From a virus: a stretch of DNA of 28,008 nucleotides. The stretch lies in the IMG/VR virus record IMGVR_UViG_3300033153_004559, positions 1 to 28,008 of that record; one strand, written 5' to 3'. Below, one piece after another: positions 1-7,081 of the stretch. The notes under the pieces are model-generated. The model did no database searches. It saw nothing but the letters and a program-made list of their open reading frames with translations, and was not told where the DNA came from. How positions within the stretch are numbered: the first letter of the stretch is position 1; the number at the start of each line of letters is the position of its first letter. Position numbers and translations under genes: made by a program.

Positions 1-291
1 TTAACCCAAGGAACAGTTGATGATGTGAAAAAGCATTTTAATGGCAGAAACCCACTTGAAGAAGCAAAAAGTAGGTTAAGTAAAATGAATCGTGAAGATT
101 TAGAAAAGTTAGTATTGGTAAGTGCCAATAGGACTGCCACTATTGCTAAAGGTGGTGAATATGCAGATAAGTATGAAGCAATGTTATATCTTTGTACATC
201 ACTTGACAACTTATTCGTAGCTTTTGATAATGCCCAAATGAATGCAGTGGCAACAAATCCAGATTTTAACATGTCTGGTGCTGTAAACTAA
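1..291 (+). CDS. Unknown protein, 5' end outside window
   Basis: The reading frame is open from the first base (reading LTQGTVDD before the GTG at 25), so the gene most likely begins upstream and only its last 96 codons are seen. A GTG at 25 would give an 88-residue protein but has no clear ribosome binding site. The visible part is soluble, mixed charged and probably helical, without Cys pairs or membrane segments. I do not recognise the family. It ends about 50 bases before a strong promoter, so it closes the preceding operon. Confidence 0.6.
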   Translation, partial: LTQGTVDDVKKHFNGRNPLEEAKSRLSKMNREDLEKLVLVSANRTATIAKGGEYADKYEAMLYLCTSLDNLFVAFDNAQMNAVATNPDFNMSGAVN

Positions 292-342
292 TATACTACA
301 ATTACCTGCCCAAAAATTTTTTGCTATATGTGAATTTTTTTA

Positions 343-371
343 TTGACAATCAAATTTTGGGTTGGTATAAA
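343..371 (+). promoter_or_regulatory. Sigma-70 promoter, TTGACA-N17-TATAAA
   Basis: TTGACA at 343-348 is followed by a 17-base spacer and TATAAA at 366-371, with an extended -10 TG (TGG just before TATAAA). It lies in a gene-free stretch and would drive a long leader and then the replication operon starting at 607. Confidence 0.8.
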
Positions 372-452
372 CCTAATAATACATGAGCAATGACTTAAAA
401 CTGTGGTAGTGGCGAGTAGTTTATGTGTTATGGTAAAAAAACTAAAAGAATA

Positions 453-585
453 ACACACACAATCAAATAGATAAAAGCCCTATGAGAAGGGTATTGCTTG
501 GTTCTGTACCTAACCAGTACAAAAAGTTTTTGTGTGTTGAAACTTTTCTACCGGCCAATACCAATACCCTACTCATAGGGCTTTT
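453..585 (+). ncRNA. Structured leader RNA with long closing stem
   Basis: Bases 473-496 pair with 562-585 over 24 positions with one mismatch. Inside are two hairpins: TGTAC/GTACA (505-509 with 517-521) and AAAAGTTT/AAACTTTT (about 523-530 with 541-547). The loop of the second, TTGTGTGT, is complementary to ACACACAA at 455-462 upstream, which would form a pseudoknot or an alternative pairing. The closing stem ends in CTTTTTACG, as in an intrinsic terminator, and the gene start follows 22 bases later. It could be an attenuator, a cis-regulatory RNA or a small RNA; the sequence alone does not decide. It occupies most of the otherwise gene-free 292-606 region. Confidence 0.6.
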
Positions 586-606
586 TACGTTTTGAGGAGA
601 ATTAAT

Positions 607-1833
607 ATGAATGAGATATTAAAAGCACTAAACCAAAGGCCGATAGCCTACTACCCATTATACAAAGAACTAACTGGTTCTTTACAAGGTGCTGTGTTAC
701 TATCTCAACTCATGTACTGGTTCTCAAAAAAGGATACATTCTATAAATCAAACAAAGATTTTATGAAGGAATTATGCCTTACCATCCACGAAATTAAAAC
801 TGCCAAAAAAGCAATCAAGAAATTACCCTTCATCAGCACTGCAAGAAAAGGTGTTCCCGCAACAACATATTATACTATTGATTGGGATAAATATTCTTCA
901 TTTGTTGCAGGTCATCAAGGAAACAAAGGAGGTTCCACAGTTGGCAGCATTTCAACCAACTTGAGAGGTGATATTCAACCAACTAACTCTAAGAATACTA
1001 CTGAAACTACAGAGTTTACTAAAGTAAACAGTCCGACAAGCGGACACGGAGGTAAACCTACTATTGGTTCAAGGAATAAGCGTGATGCATTAAAACAAAA
1101 GAAAAAGACCCTTGTACCACTTAACAAACTCCACGCTGAATCAATAGAATTAATTGAATACTGGAATTCATTTGACACCCTCACTACACATACCTTGACT
1201 CGTAAACGTAATGTATCGCCATTGCACCAACAAACAAAAACTATCCAAAGTATTGATGCTTCTCTTTTCAGGTTGCTGAAAGGTACATTCTATTCAAAGC
1301 ATGAATCAATACAGGCAGGGTTAAAAAAGAAACAGTGGAGTGTTGCGTCAGTCAAAAAAGCAATAGAACGTATGGCACTTGCTTGTAGCATAGACTACAC
1401 CAAAAACCCCAAACGCATGTCGTTCATCAACTTCATTCACAATGCCCATGTTGATATCGGTACAGGTTCAAACAAATACAGGTATAAGTACCCGTTCTTA
1501 CACTTCATAAACAATGAGCCTATCAGGGTATCAGATGACCCTACCCGTAAGAAAAGTGAGTACCCTATCCTTGTTGACAAAACTATAAAAATCCTGAAAG
1601 GTACAATGAGACCGACAGATAAGCAGTACAATCAGGTGGTCAAACAGATTGATAAAGCTATGATATTCATAAAGAGAGTTTCAAATGGTAACCTTGCTGA
1701 GAACAGAATGAAGTTACCCTCACTACTGCACGACACAATGATTGAACACAAACTACCACTGACGGTTGAAGACTTACCGCTAGGGGTGTACAATTTAGAA
1801 AAGTTTATGCGTAGAAAGTTAATGATACAATAG
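607..1833 (+). CDS. Replication initiator / DnaD-like winged-helix protein
   Basis: 408 residues from ATG 607, which has GAGGAG 594-599 at good spacing; a TTG at 592 in the same frame overlaps that site and is rejected. The N-terminal ~110 residues (AYYPLYKELTGS, GAVLLSQLMYWF, then DFMKELCLTIHEIKTAKKAIKKL) have the layout of phage and plasmid replication proteins with a winged helix. In that layout a helix pair is followed by a recognition helix choosing between states of gene expression. A Ser/Thr/Lys-rich linker (about residues 110-180) leads to a basic C-terminal region of unknown fold. Being the first gene before the replicative helicase supports a role in origin recognition or helicase loading. 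That function is an inference from the domain type and the neighbourhood; no catalytic motif is present. Confidence 0.6.
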   Translation: MNEILKALNQRPIAYYPLYKELTGSLQGAVLLSQLMYWFSKKDTFYKSNKDFMKELCLTIHEIKTAKKAIKKLPFISTARKGVPATTYYTIDWDKYSSFVAGHQGNKGGSTVGSISTNLRGDIQPTNSKNTTETTEFTKVNSPTSGHGGKPTIGSRNKRDALKQKKKTLVPLNKLHAESIELIEYWNSFDTLTTHTLTRKRNVSPLHQQTKTIQSIDASLFRLLKGTFYSKHESIQAGLKKKQWSVASVKKAIERMALACSIDYTKNPKRMSFINFIHNAHVDIGTGSNKYRYKYPFLHFINNEPIRVSDDPTRKKSEYPILVDKTIKILKGTMRPTDKQYNQVVKQIDKAMIFIKRVSNGNLAENRMKLPSLLHDTMIEHKLPLTVEDLPLGVYNLEKFMRRKLMIQ

Positions 1834-1841
1834 GAGGCACT

Positions 1842-2093
1842 ATGTTACATGCAAGAAAAGATTATGATTGTATCCAAGACCCATCAGGTAAAATAGGTGA
1901 GGATGAACCAGTATTTTTACTACGTGCTACAGATATGTTTGCCCCTGCTGTTTTACGAGAATGGGCACGTTTAGTTGGGCGTATTGATAGGCCATTAGCT
2001 GAACATGTCCGTAAACATGCTAAACGTATGGAAGAATGGCAAGATAATAACAAACATAAACACCCTGATACTCCACGTGAGGTAAGGGTATAA
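1842..2093 (+). CDS. Small conserved-looking protein upstream of helicase
   Basis: 83 residues, ATG preceded by AGGAGG at ideal spacing. Rich in charged residues and probably helical in the middle (PAVLREWARLVGRIDRPLAE), with a His/Lys-rich tail. No recognised domain. Its stop overlaps the helicase start (TAATG), so translation of the two is likely coupled. Its position between the initiator and the helicase would suit a helicase accessory or loader, but nothing in the sequence proves this. Confidence 0.65.
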   Translation: MLHARKDYDCIQDPSGKIGEDEPVFLLRATDMFAPAVLREWARLVGRIDRPLAEHVRKHAKRMEEWQDNNKHKHPDTPREVRV

Positions 2094-3616
2094 TGGCTAT
2101 AAAAAGAGACAGACTTGATTATAACCGTGAGAAACGGGTAATCATTAATTTAATTCTAAACACAAAATTTTGTGAGAAAGTATTACCGGTAGCAGATGAT
2201 AAATATTTTGATTCAAAATATGCATCTACTATTATTGATTGGGTTGGTAATTATTTTGATTCCTATGGTGTAGCACCAAAAGAACATATCAATGAAATGT
2301 TTGAAGAGTTTGGTGCTAAATTGGATGAAGATATACATGAACAAGTAGGTAATGTACTGCAACACCTTTCTGATGTGTCTGATTCTGAAGTACATAATAT
2401 TGACTACCTCATAGACTCAGCCAATGAGTTATTCAGAGAAAAACATATTGAATTACAAAACATAGCAGTCGAAGTATGCAGGAAATCTGGAGATATTGTT
2501 GGTGCTGAAAATGCAATGATGGAACAGTACCATGGCATTGAAGGAAGCTCACGTGAATTTATTGCTTTTGACGATGAAGATTTTATGCGTGCATGTATCA
2601 GGGATATGGTCATGCAACAAGACCCTGAATCTGCCTTCTTTATGTTTAGTGGTAAACTTGGTGAGTTCATCGGTCCTATTAATCGTGGTTGGTTCATTGC
2701 ATACCTTGCCCCTGCAAAGCGTGGTAAGACCACCTATATGCTTGATGCTGTCATTGATTCAGTACGTCAAAGGCATAACACCCTTATCATATCATTAGAG
2801 ATGCCTGAGAGCCAATTAATGCAACGGTACGCCCTTGCTATCACTGGGGTACAGCCTGAACGCAAACCATACAGTGTAATGGTTCCTATAATGGATTGCG
2901 TACTGAATCAAAATGGTGAGTGTGAAAAGGAAGAACGTCAAGGTGTTGGTGCTATATTAAGTGATGGGGGTTTAGCTGAATATCATGACGAAGAAGATTG
3001 GGAAGTGTGTACTGAGTGCCGTGGTAAATCTGACTTTCAACCATCAGCATGGAAAATACCAGTAGAAAAAGAAACTATACTTGAAGGTGATTACTTCAAG
3101 AAAGTCCAAAAGTTTAATAAATATTTTGGTAAATATGGTCGTGTTGTACACATGCCATCAAAGAGTGTCACCGTTACTGATATGAAACAAGAGGTAGCTT
3201 ACCTTGAGAACACACAAAACTTCATACCTGATGTGATTGTTCTTGATTATGCTGACCTTATTAAACCTGAAAATGGCGGTGAGAAACGTCACCAGTTAGA
3301 TGACATTTGGGAAGAGTTACGTGGGTGGGGTCAAGAGAAACACATCACTATTATTTCAGCTTCTCAGACCAACCGCACCAGTGCAGACGTTGAATTTATT
3401 AGGGACATCCATGTTGCTGAAGATTACAGTAAAATAGCCAAGCTTGATATCGCAATAGGCTTGTGTCAAACAGATAAAATGAAAGAAATGGGGATGATGA
3501 ATATAAACAAAGTAGCACATCGCCATAAAGAATATGTACAGAGTCATGTATGTACCGTACTACAAGAAATGCAGCATCAGCAATCTACGCTAGACTCTGA
3601 GTTTGTAGTCAAATAA
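2093..3616 (+). CDS. DnaB-family replicative DNA helicase
   Basis: 507 residues. A helical N-terminal domain (about 1-150) precedes a RecA-type ATPase core: Walker A PAKRGKTT at 207-214, the LIISLEMPESQLMQR segment typical of DnaB motif 1a, Walker B region VIVLDYADLI, then IISASQTNR. This is the ring helicase that unwinds the fork on the lagging strand with ATP. Unusual is an insertion of roughly 60 residues in the ATPase core after motif 1a carrying four cysteines, C269, C277, C306 and C309, probably a zinc-binding insert. Start ATG overlaps the upstream stop. Family assignment is secure; zinc binding is inferred from Cys spacing. Confidence 0.92.
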   Translation: MAIKRDRLDYNREKRVIINLILNTKFCEKVLPVADDKYFDSKYASTIIDWVGNYFDSYGVAPKEHINEMFEEFGAKLDEDIHEQVGNVLQHLSDVSDSEVHNIDYLIDSANELFREKHIELQNIAVEVCRKSGDIVGAENAMMEQYHGIEGSSREFIAFDDEDFMRACIRDMVMQQDPESAFFMFSGKLGEFIGPINRGWFIAYLAPAKRGKTTYMLDAVIDSVRQRHNTLIISLEMPESQLMQRYALAITGVQPERKPYSVMVPIMDCVLNQNGECEKEERQGVGAILSDGGLAEYHDEEDWEVCTECRGKSDFQPSAWKIPVEKETILEGDYFKKVQKFNKYFGKYGRVVHMPSKSVTVTDMKQEVAYLENTQNFIPDVIVLDYADLIKPENGGEKRHQLDDIWEELRGWGQEKHITIISASQTNRTSADVEFIRDIHVAEDYSKIAKLDIAIGLCQTDKMKEMGMMNINKVAHRHKEYVQSHVCTVLQEMQHQQSTLDSEFVVK

Positions 3617-3666
3617 ATCAGTTATGGAATTGAGCAAATAAAAACGGAGTTTTTTATATAAAAGTA

Positions 3667-3701
3667 TTGACACATATAATAAATTATAGTACATATACTA
3701 T
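3667..3701 (+). promoter_or_regulatory. Promoter with palindromic -10 region
   Basis: TTGACA 3667-3672, 17-base spacer, TACATA 3690-3695. The -10 sits in ATAGTACATATACTAT (3686-3701), a near-palindrome that recurs with one base change at the same offset in the promoter at 22410. A short AAAAAC/GTTTTTT element upstream (about 3640-3656) could terminate the helicase transcript weakly. Drives the gene at 3788. Confidence 0.7.
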
Positions 3702-3787
3702 ATACAATTTAACAGGGTAAAAAGGCATATTAGCCAAATTGCCATAATTAAACGCCATGATAAGTGGCAGAAGCTGGAGGTTTTACA

Positions 3788-4639
3788 ATGAGTTTGAAAA
3801 AGTTGAAGGATTATAAACTGACGTTCAAAGAATTGAAAGCAGCATGTACAGAACTGAATGATTCTGAACTTGCTGACCCTATTGTGGTCAAAGTTGGGAC
3901 AAAAGGTGAAGTGATGCTTGTAGCTTTCCTTGATGCTGTTGATTCTATTAGTAAGAAAAAAGTAAAAAATATTCCTGCAAATGTCAGTGCCTTTTATGAT
4001 GGGCTTTCTCAAGAAGTATTTGATGATGCTGATGACGACGATGCCACTGCTGATGATGCTGATGCCACTGCTGATGATGCTGATGCCACTGCTGATGATG
4101 ACGACGATGCCACTGCTGATGATGACGACGATGCCACTGCTGATGATGACGACGATGCCACTGCTGATGATGCTGATGCCACTGCTGATGATGCTGATGC
4201 CCCTGATTCTGATTGCCCAACATTCCTCACTGGTTGGGATGACGGTGAAGATGACTGCCAGGAATGTAAAAAAGAATATAAAGATGAGTACACTGCTTGT
4301 AAAAAAGCCACCAAGAAAGCTGCAAAAGCTGATGCCAAAAAGAAACCTGCTGGTAATAAAGCTCCTGGTAAACGTACCCGTTACGGTCATGTTCTTGGTA
4401 GTATGAATGAAGATGTTGACAACATGCTGTGGAAAGGTGCAAAGCGAGAAGCCATTGTTGCTGTACTTGTTAAAACTCACAAACGTGAAGAGCGTCTTGC
4501 CGTAAACAAAGTTTCCGGCCATATTGCTCACCTCAAAAACAACCGTGGAATTACTGTCACTGAAAATAAGAAAGGTATTCTTAAAGCTGACAAAGAATTT
4601 TCCAAAGGTTATGATAAGGACAACACTGTAACCAAGTAA
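3788..4639 (+). CDS. Acidic repeat protein with Cys motif and basic C-terminus
   Basis: 283 residues from ATG 3788, chosen because CTGGAGG at 3774-3780 is correctly spaced; an upstream TTG at 3764 is rejected. Three parts: an N-terminal ~75-residue folded-looking region, a tandem Asp/Ala/Thr repeat (about residues 79-140, units like DDADATA and DDDDDATA), and a C-terminal region. The last begins with a Cys motif (CP followed by DDCQEC and a further C) and continues as a Lys-rich domain. The Cys motif resembles the one ending the SSB at 17502. The acidic stretch should be disordered and could mimic DNA. It is a monocistronic unit between its own promoter and a terminator, next to the clamp operon. 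Function unknown. Confidence 0.8.
   Translation: MSLKKLKDYKLTFKELKAACTELNDSELADPIVVKVGTKGEVMLVAFLDAVDSISKKKVKNIPANVSAFYDGLSQEVFDDADDDDATADDADATADDADATADDDDDATADDDDDATADDDDDATADDADATADDADAPDSDCPTFLTGWDDGEDDCQECKKEYKDEYTACKKATKKAAKADAKKKPAGNKAPGKRTRYGHVLGSMNEDVDNMLWKGAKREAIVAVLVKTHKREERLAVNKVSGHIAHLKNNRGITVTENKKGILKADKEFSKGYDKDNTVTK
4020..4203 (+). repeat. Coding tandem repeat, 21- and 24-bp units
   Basis: About eight in-frame units alternate between a 21-bp form (GATGATGCTGATGCCACTGC plus T) and a 24-bp form with an extra GACGAC. The order is roughly mixed, A, A, B, B, B, A, A. All unit lengths are multiples of three, so copy-number change would leave the frame intact and only alter the acidic linker length. 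Confidence 0.9.
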
Positions 4640-4664
4640 CGCATCCGGTGACAGATAGGTAAAC

Positions 4665-4695
4665 AAAGGCAGGGTCATTGCGACCTTGCCTTTTT
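4665..4695 (+). terminator. Rho-independent terminator
   Basis: Stem 4665-4676 (AAAGGCAGGGTC) pairs with 4682-4693 (GACCTTGCCTTT) with one G-U, five-base loop, ending in TTTTT. It ends the 3788 gene and separates it from the clamp operon. Confidence 0.85.
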
Positions 4696-4720
4696 AGGTT
4701 AAACACGTATAGGAGAACAA

Positions 4721-5434
4721 ATGGCTACAGTAAATGCGTTAGCAAAAGCCTTAAATGATGTGCATCTCAGCAACACAATTGAGGAATGCGTCATCACAAT
4801 CGAAGACAATGTGGCATCAATACTTGCCATAGATATTACCGAATCATGCTTCGTAAGTACCAGTGCTGAATTTGAGCATGAAGACACACAGTTTGGTATC
4901 GGTAACCTTTCCCTGTTTTGTAAGTACATGAACACCCTGAAGGATGTTTCTGTTAAGTTTAAACAGAAAGATAATGTATTGACAATCAAACCTAAGAATG
5001 GTGCCGTTGTTAAATATATTATGGCAGATGTTGACCTCATTCCATCATACAAAGATGAATGGGAAGAAGAAGGTGACATCATCAAAAATGAATTGGATGA
5101 GTACACTGGTTCATTTGACCTCACACTTGAAAAGGTTTCAGAATTCATGAACCTTATGGGTATGTTTGATTCAAGTAGTGTTTCTTTTTCTGTTGACAAA
5201 AAAGGAAAAATAACATTACATGGTGGTAAAGAGACTGAGCATCAAATTGATGTTATACTTGGTTCCTCTGATATACCAGAGTCAACCACTTTTGTATACA
5301 ACAAACATCTTGGTGCTGTACTCAACTCAATAGACTTTGGTGCTGAACCAAAGCTTTATTTGAGTGAAGATGAAGCGGTGATTATCACCACTAATACCTC
5401 CAGTTGGTTGTTGAGACCTGTATCTGATGATTAA
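4721..5434 (+). CDS. DNA polymerase sliding clamp (T4 gp45-like)
   Basis: 237 residues, close to the 228 of T4 gp45. Alternating strand-rich segments such as FDLTLEKVSEFMNLMG, VSFSVDKKGKITLHGG and a closing TTNTSSWLLRPV are typical of clamp half-folds. Strong support comes from its place directly before an AAA+ clamp loader, the T4 order 45-44-62. It would form a trimeric ring that holds the polymerase on DNA. AGGAG precedes the ATG. No catalytic residues are expected. Identity rests on fold pattern and synteny rather than a signature motif. Confidence 0.8.
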   Translation: MATVNALAKALNDVHLSNTIEECVITIEDNVASILAIDITESCFVSTSAEFEHEDTQFGIGNLSLFCKYMNTLKDVSVKFKQKDNVLTIKPKNGAVVKYIMADVDLIPSYKDEWEEEGDIIKNELDEYTGSFDLTLEKVSEFMNLMGMFDSSSVSFSVDKKGKITLHGGKETEHQIDVILGSSDIPESTTFVYNKHLGAVLNSIDFGAEPKLYLSEDEAVIITTNTSSWLLRPVSDD

Positions 5435-5654
5435 AGAAGTAACCCAAAAGGAATGTGTTGAATTTTCTGTCAGCATGTTCCGAGTACTTGAACAGCATGG
5501 GTTTCATGTGCATACTGCACGAGAAGCCTTTGCCTGTTTGACTACAATCATCAAAGTACAAGTTGCAAATGAAGTACAACAATCTATGGAGGAATTACAG
5601 TGTCAAAACTGCAAAGCTACATCTGGTTCGAAAAATACCGTCCGATTAAACTGA
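5427..5654 (+). CDS. Small unknown protein between clamp and loader
   Basis: 75 residues. The ATG overlaps the clamp stop by eight bases, and its 3' end overlaps the clamp-loader start by 55 bases, so it is translationally linked with both. Mostly helical, with Cys at the end (CQNCK) that lies in the overlap and may be a by-product of the other frame. Not recognised. The overlap arrangement and lack of a gap make it plausible as real, perhaps a small replisome accessory, but the long overlap keeps confidence moderate. Confidence 0.55.
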   Translation: MIKEVTQKECVEFSVSMFRVLEQHGFHVHTAREAFACLTTIIKVQVANEVQQSMEELQCQNCKATSGSKNTVRLN

Positions 5655-6538
5655 AGGACGTTTCATTAAATAAAGATCACCGCACTGCTTTTAAAAAATT
5701 TATTAAAGACGGTGAAATACCCCACCTGTTGTTAGAAGGACCGCAAGGTTCAGGCAAAACAACAATGGCATACATTTTGATGGCAGAAATCCCATGTGTA
5801 TGTCTCACCCTTAATGCTTCTGGCCAAGACCGTGGCATTGACACTATTCGTGGCAAAGTAAAACAATTTGCAGCATCCGCAGTAAAGAAAGGTCATATCA
5901 AAATCATATTGTTTGATGAGGCAGATGCACTTACAGCAGACGCCCAAACAGCTTTGCGTAATACCATGGAAACTTACAGCAAAAATTGCAGGTTCATTAT
6001 GACCTGTAATTATGTTGACAAAATCATTGGGCCTCTTCAATCACGTTGTACACGATTTACTTTTGACCGTTTCCCTAAACGTAAGCTGGTCAGTGTGTGT
6101 GAAGATATACTTGAAGCTGAAGATATTGAAGACACCAGCCGTGAAGAAATCGCTGAACTGATCAACCGTTTCTACCCTGATATGAGGTCAGTTGTGAACA
6201 ACCTGCAATCTGCCTGTGTTAGTGGTATTTTTAACGCCAAAGCCATTGGTTCCCTCAATGCAGATCCAAAAACAATCTGTGAACACATACTTGCTGGTAA
6301 CATACTGTCATTGAGACAAGAAGTTGCTGGTACAACAGACTTTGCGTTTATGTACAAATATTTGTTTGATGAGTTCATGCTTGATAATGGGGATGCTGAT
6401 CAAAAAGCAGACATTGCCTTAGCTATTGCTGATTCTTGTAGGTATGATCCATCTGTACCTGACAGGGAGATAGAGTTCACTGCTTGCTGTATGAATATCA
6501 TGGCAAGTATGGACATAACACCTAATTTCTCAAAATAG
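5600..6538 (+). CDS. Clamp loader AAA+ ATPase (T4 gp44-like)
   Basis: 312 residues, T4 gp44 is 319. Start is GTG 5600 with GGAGG at 5588-5592. Motifs in order: WFEKYRPIKLKDV at the N-terminus, Walker A GPQGSGKTT 47-55, Walker B FDEADAL 105-111, sensor 1 TCNY 135-138, SRC motif 148-150 with its arginine finger. These are diagnostic of replication factor C-type loaders, which use ATP to open the sliding clamp and place it on primed DNA. The partner small subunit is probably encoded at 6771. Confidence 0.95.
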   Translation: MSKLQSYIWFEKYRPIKLKDVSLNKDHRTAFKKFIKDGEIPHLLLEGPQGSGKTTMAYILMAEIPCVCLTLNASGQDRGIDTIRGKVKQFAASAVKKGHIKIILFDEADALTADAQTALRNTMETYSKNCRFIMTCNYVDKIIGPLQSRCTRFTFDRFPKRKLVSVCEDILEAEDIEDTSREEIAELINRFYPDMRSVVNNLQSACVSGIFNAKAIGSLNADPKTICEHILAGNILSLRQEVAGTTDFAFMYKYLFDEFMLDNGDADQKADIALAIADSCRYDPSVPDREIEFTACCMNIMASMDITPNFSK

Positions 6539-6546
6539 GGGATGGC

Positions 6547-6666
6547 ATGAGTACAACAGCAAAAGTAACACCTTCCAAAAACTTAATTGATTCTTTAGTT
6601 AAGGATGTAAGTAACACATGGGAAGGTAGTGCACGTAGATTTATTCGTGCTGTAGCTCAAGGCTGA
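6547..6666 (+). CDS. Small protein, 39 residues
   Basis: Reads MSTTAKVTPSKNLIDSLVKD then a short Trp/Arg-containing tail, stop at 6664. A purine-rich AGGGGAT lies just before the ATG, and the gene starts eight bases after the clamp-loader stop. It is too short for motif analysis and not recognised, but spacing, codon pattern and lack of overlap suggest a real reading frame. Confidence 0.45.
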   Translation: MSTTAKVTPSKNLIDSLVKDVSNTWEGSARRFIRAVAQG

Positions 6667-6684
6667 AATTTAACCTGTAAGCAC

Positions 6685-6728
6685 TTTTTAAGGGGTAAGG
6701 TACCTTTGCATACCAAGCCCCTTAAAAA
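6685..6728 (+). terminator. Strong hairpin, possible terminator or RNA element
   Basis: TTTTTAAGGGG (6685-6695) pairs perfectly with CCCCTTAAAAA (6718-6728), and GGTA/TACC extends inside. There is no U-run after the stem on the + strand, so it may act as an mRNA-stabilising or bidirectional element rather than a classical terminator. It separates the loader gene from the 6771 gene. Confidence 0.5.
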
Positions 6729-6770
6729 TCAAATGGTGCTATGTTTATTAAATCGTAGGAGGTAGTTGTA

Positions 6771-6944
6771 GTGGCATCAAAATTGTTTGATCAAATAAAT
6801 GATGTATGGGCAGGTAAGAATATAACCACAAAGACAAAACCAGATTCTGTATACATGACAAACAGGTTCTTATCACTTGACCCTGATGGATTCATGCAGT
6901 GGTTAATAAACGGCCACCTAGAAACAAGTATCCAAAGAAATTGA
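6771..6944 (+). CDS. Clamp loader small subunit (gp62-like), N-terminal part
   Basis: GTG 6771 follows GTAGGAGG. The 57-residue product reads MASKLFDQINDVWAGKN and then YMTNRFLSLDPDGFMQW before a tail that stops at 6942-6944. The NRFLSL segment resembles the N-terminus of phage clamp-loader small subunits (the gp62 functional class, in which Y-x-x-NR motifs are common). The position straight after the gp44-like gene matches the T4 order. The protein is too short for that family. The next open frame (-1) from 6887 carries the missing C-terminal half, implying a frameshift, natural or artefactual, near codon 44 (TGG 6900-6902). Confidence 0.6.
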   Translation: MASKLFDQINDVWAGKNITTKTKPDSVYMTNRFLSLDPDGFMQWLINGHLETSIQRN

Positions 6945-7081
6945 CTGAGGGTGTGAAGCTCACAGAAAAAAAGAAGGTAGCACTAAAACGTGTCTGTGTA
7001 AAATTTAATGTGACTGATTTTCATGGTCTCCAGATTATGGGGTTGCTTGAACAAAATGGTATTAAACTGGAGGCATCGTAA
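6887..7081 (+). CDS. Clamp loader small subunit, C-terminal part in -1 frame
   Basis: The frame is open from 6887 after a TGA at 6884; a GTG at 6899 could start a 60-residue protein but lacks a binding site. It encodes a basic segment (KRPPRNKYPKKL) and a helical end (KFNVTDFHGLQIMGLLEQNG). These fit the C-terminal part of gp62-type subunits when joined to the 6771 frame, giving about 103 residues. The stop overlaps the next start (TAATG), which indicates that this frame is really translated to its end. Confidence 0.55.
   Translation, partial: WIHAVVNKRPPRNKYPKKLTEGVKLTEKKKVALKRVCVKFNVTDFHGLQIMGLLEQNGIKLEAS

Noticed and set aside
4009-4406. 141-codon ORF in another + frame (Met/Leu/Pro repeats)
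   Set aside because: Shadow of the repeat; low-complexity with no translation signal.
3698-4678. Long minus-strand ORFs opposite the acidic repeat (326, 109, 79 codons)
   Set aside because: They arise from the repetitive GAT/GCC codons, giving low-complexity Ser/Val/Ile or His/Gln strings, with no RBS or promoter; the + strand gene has both.
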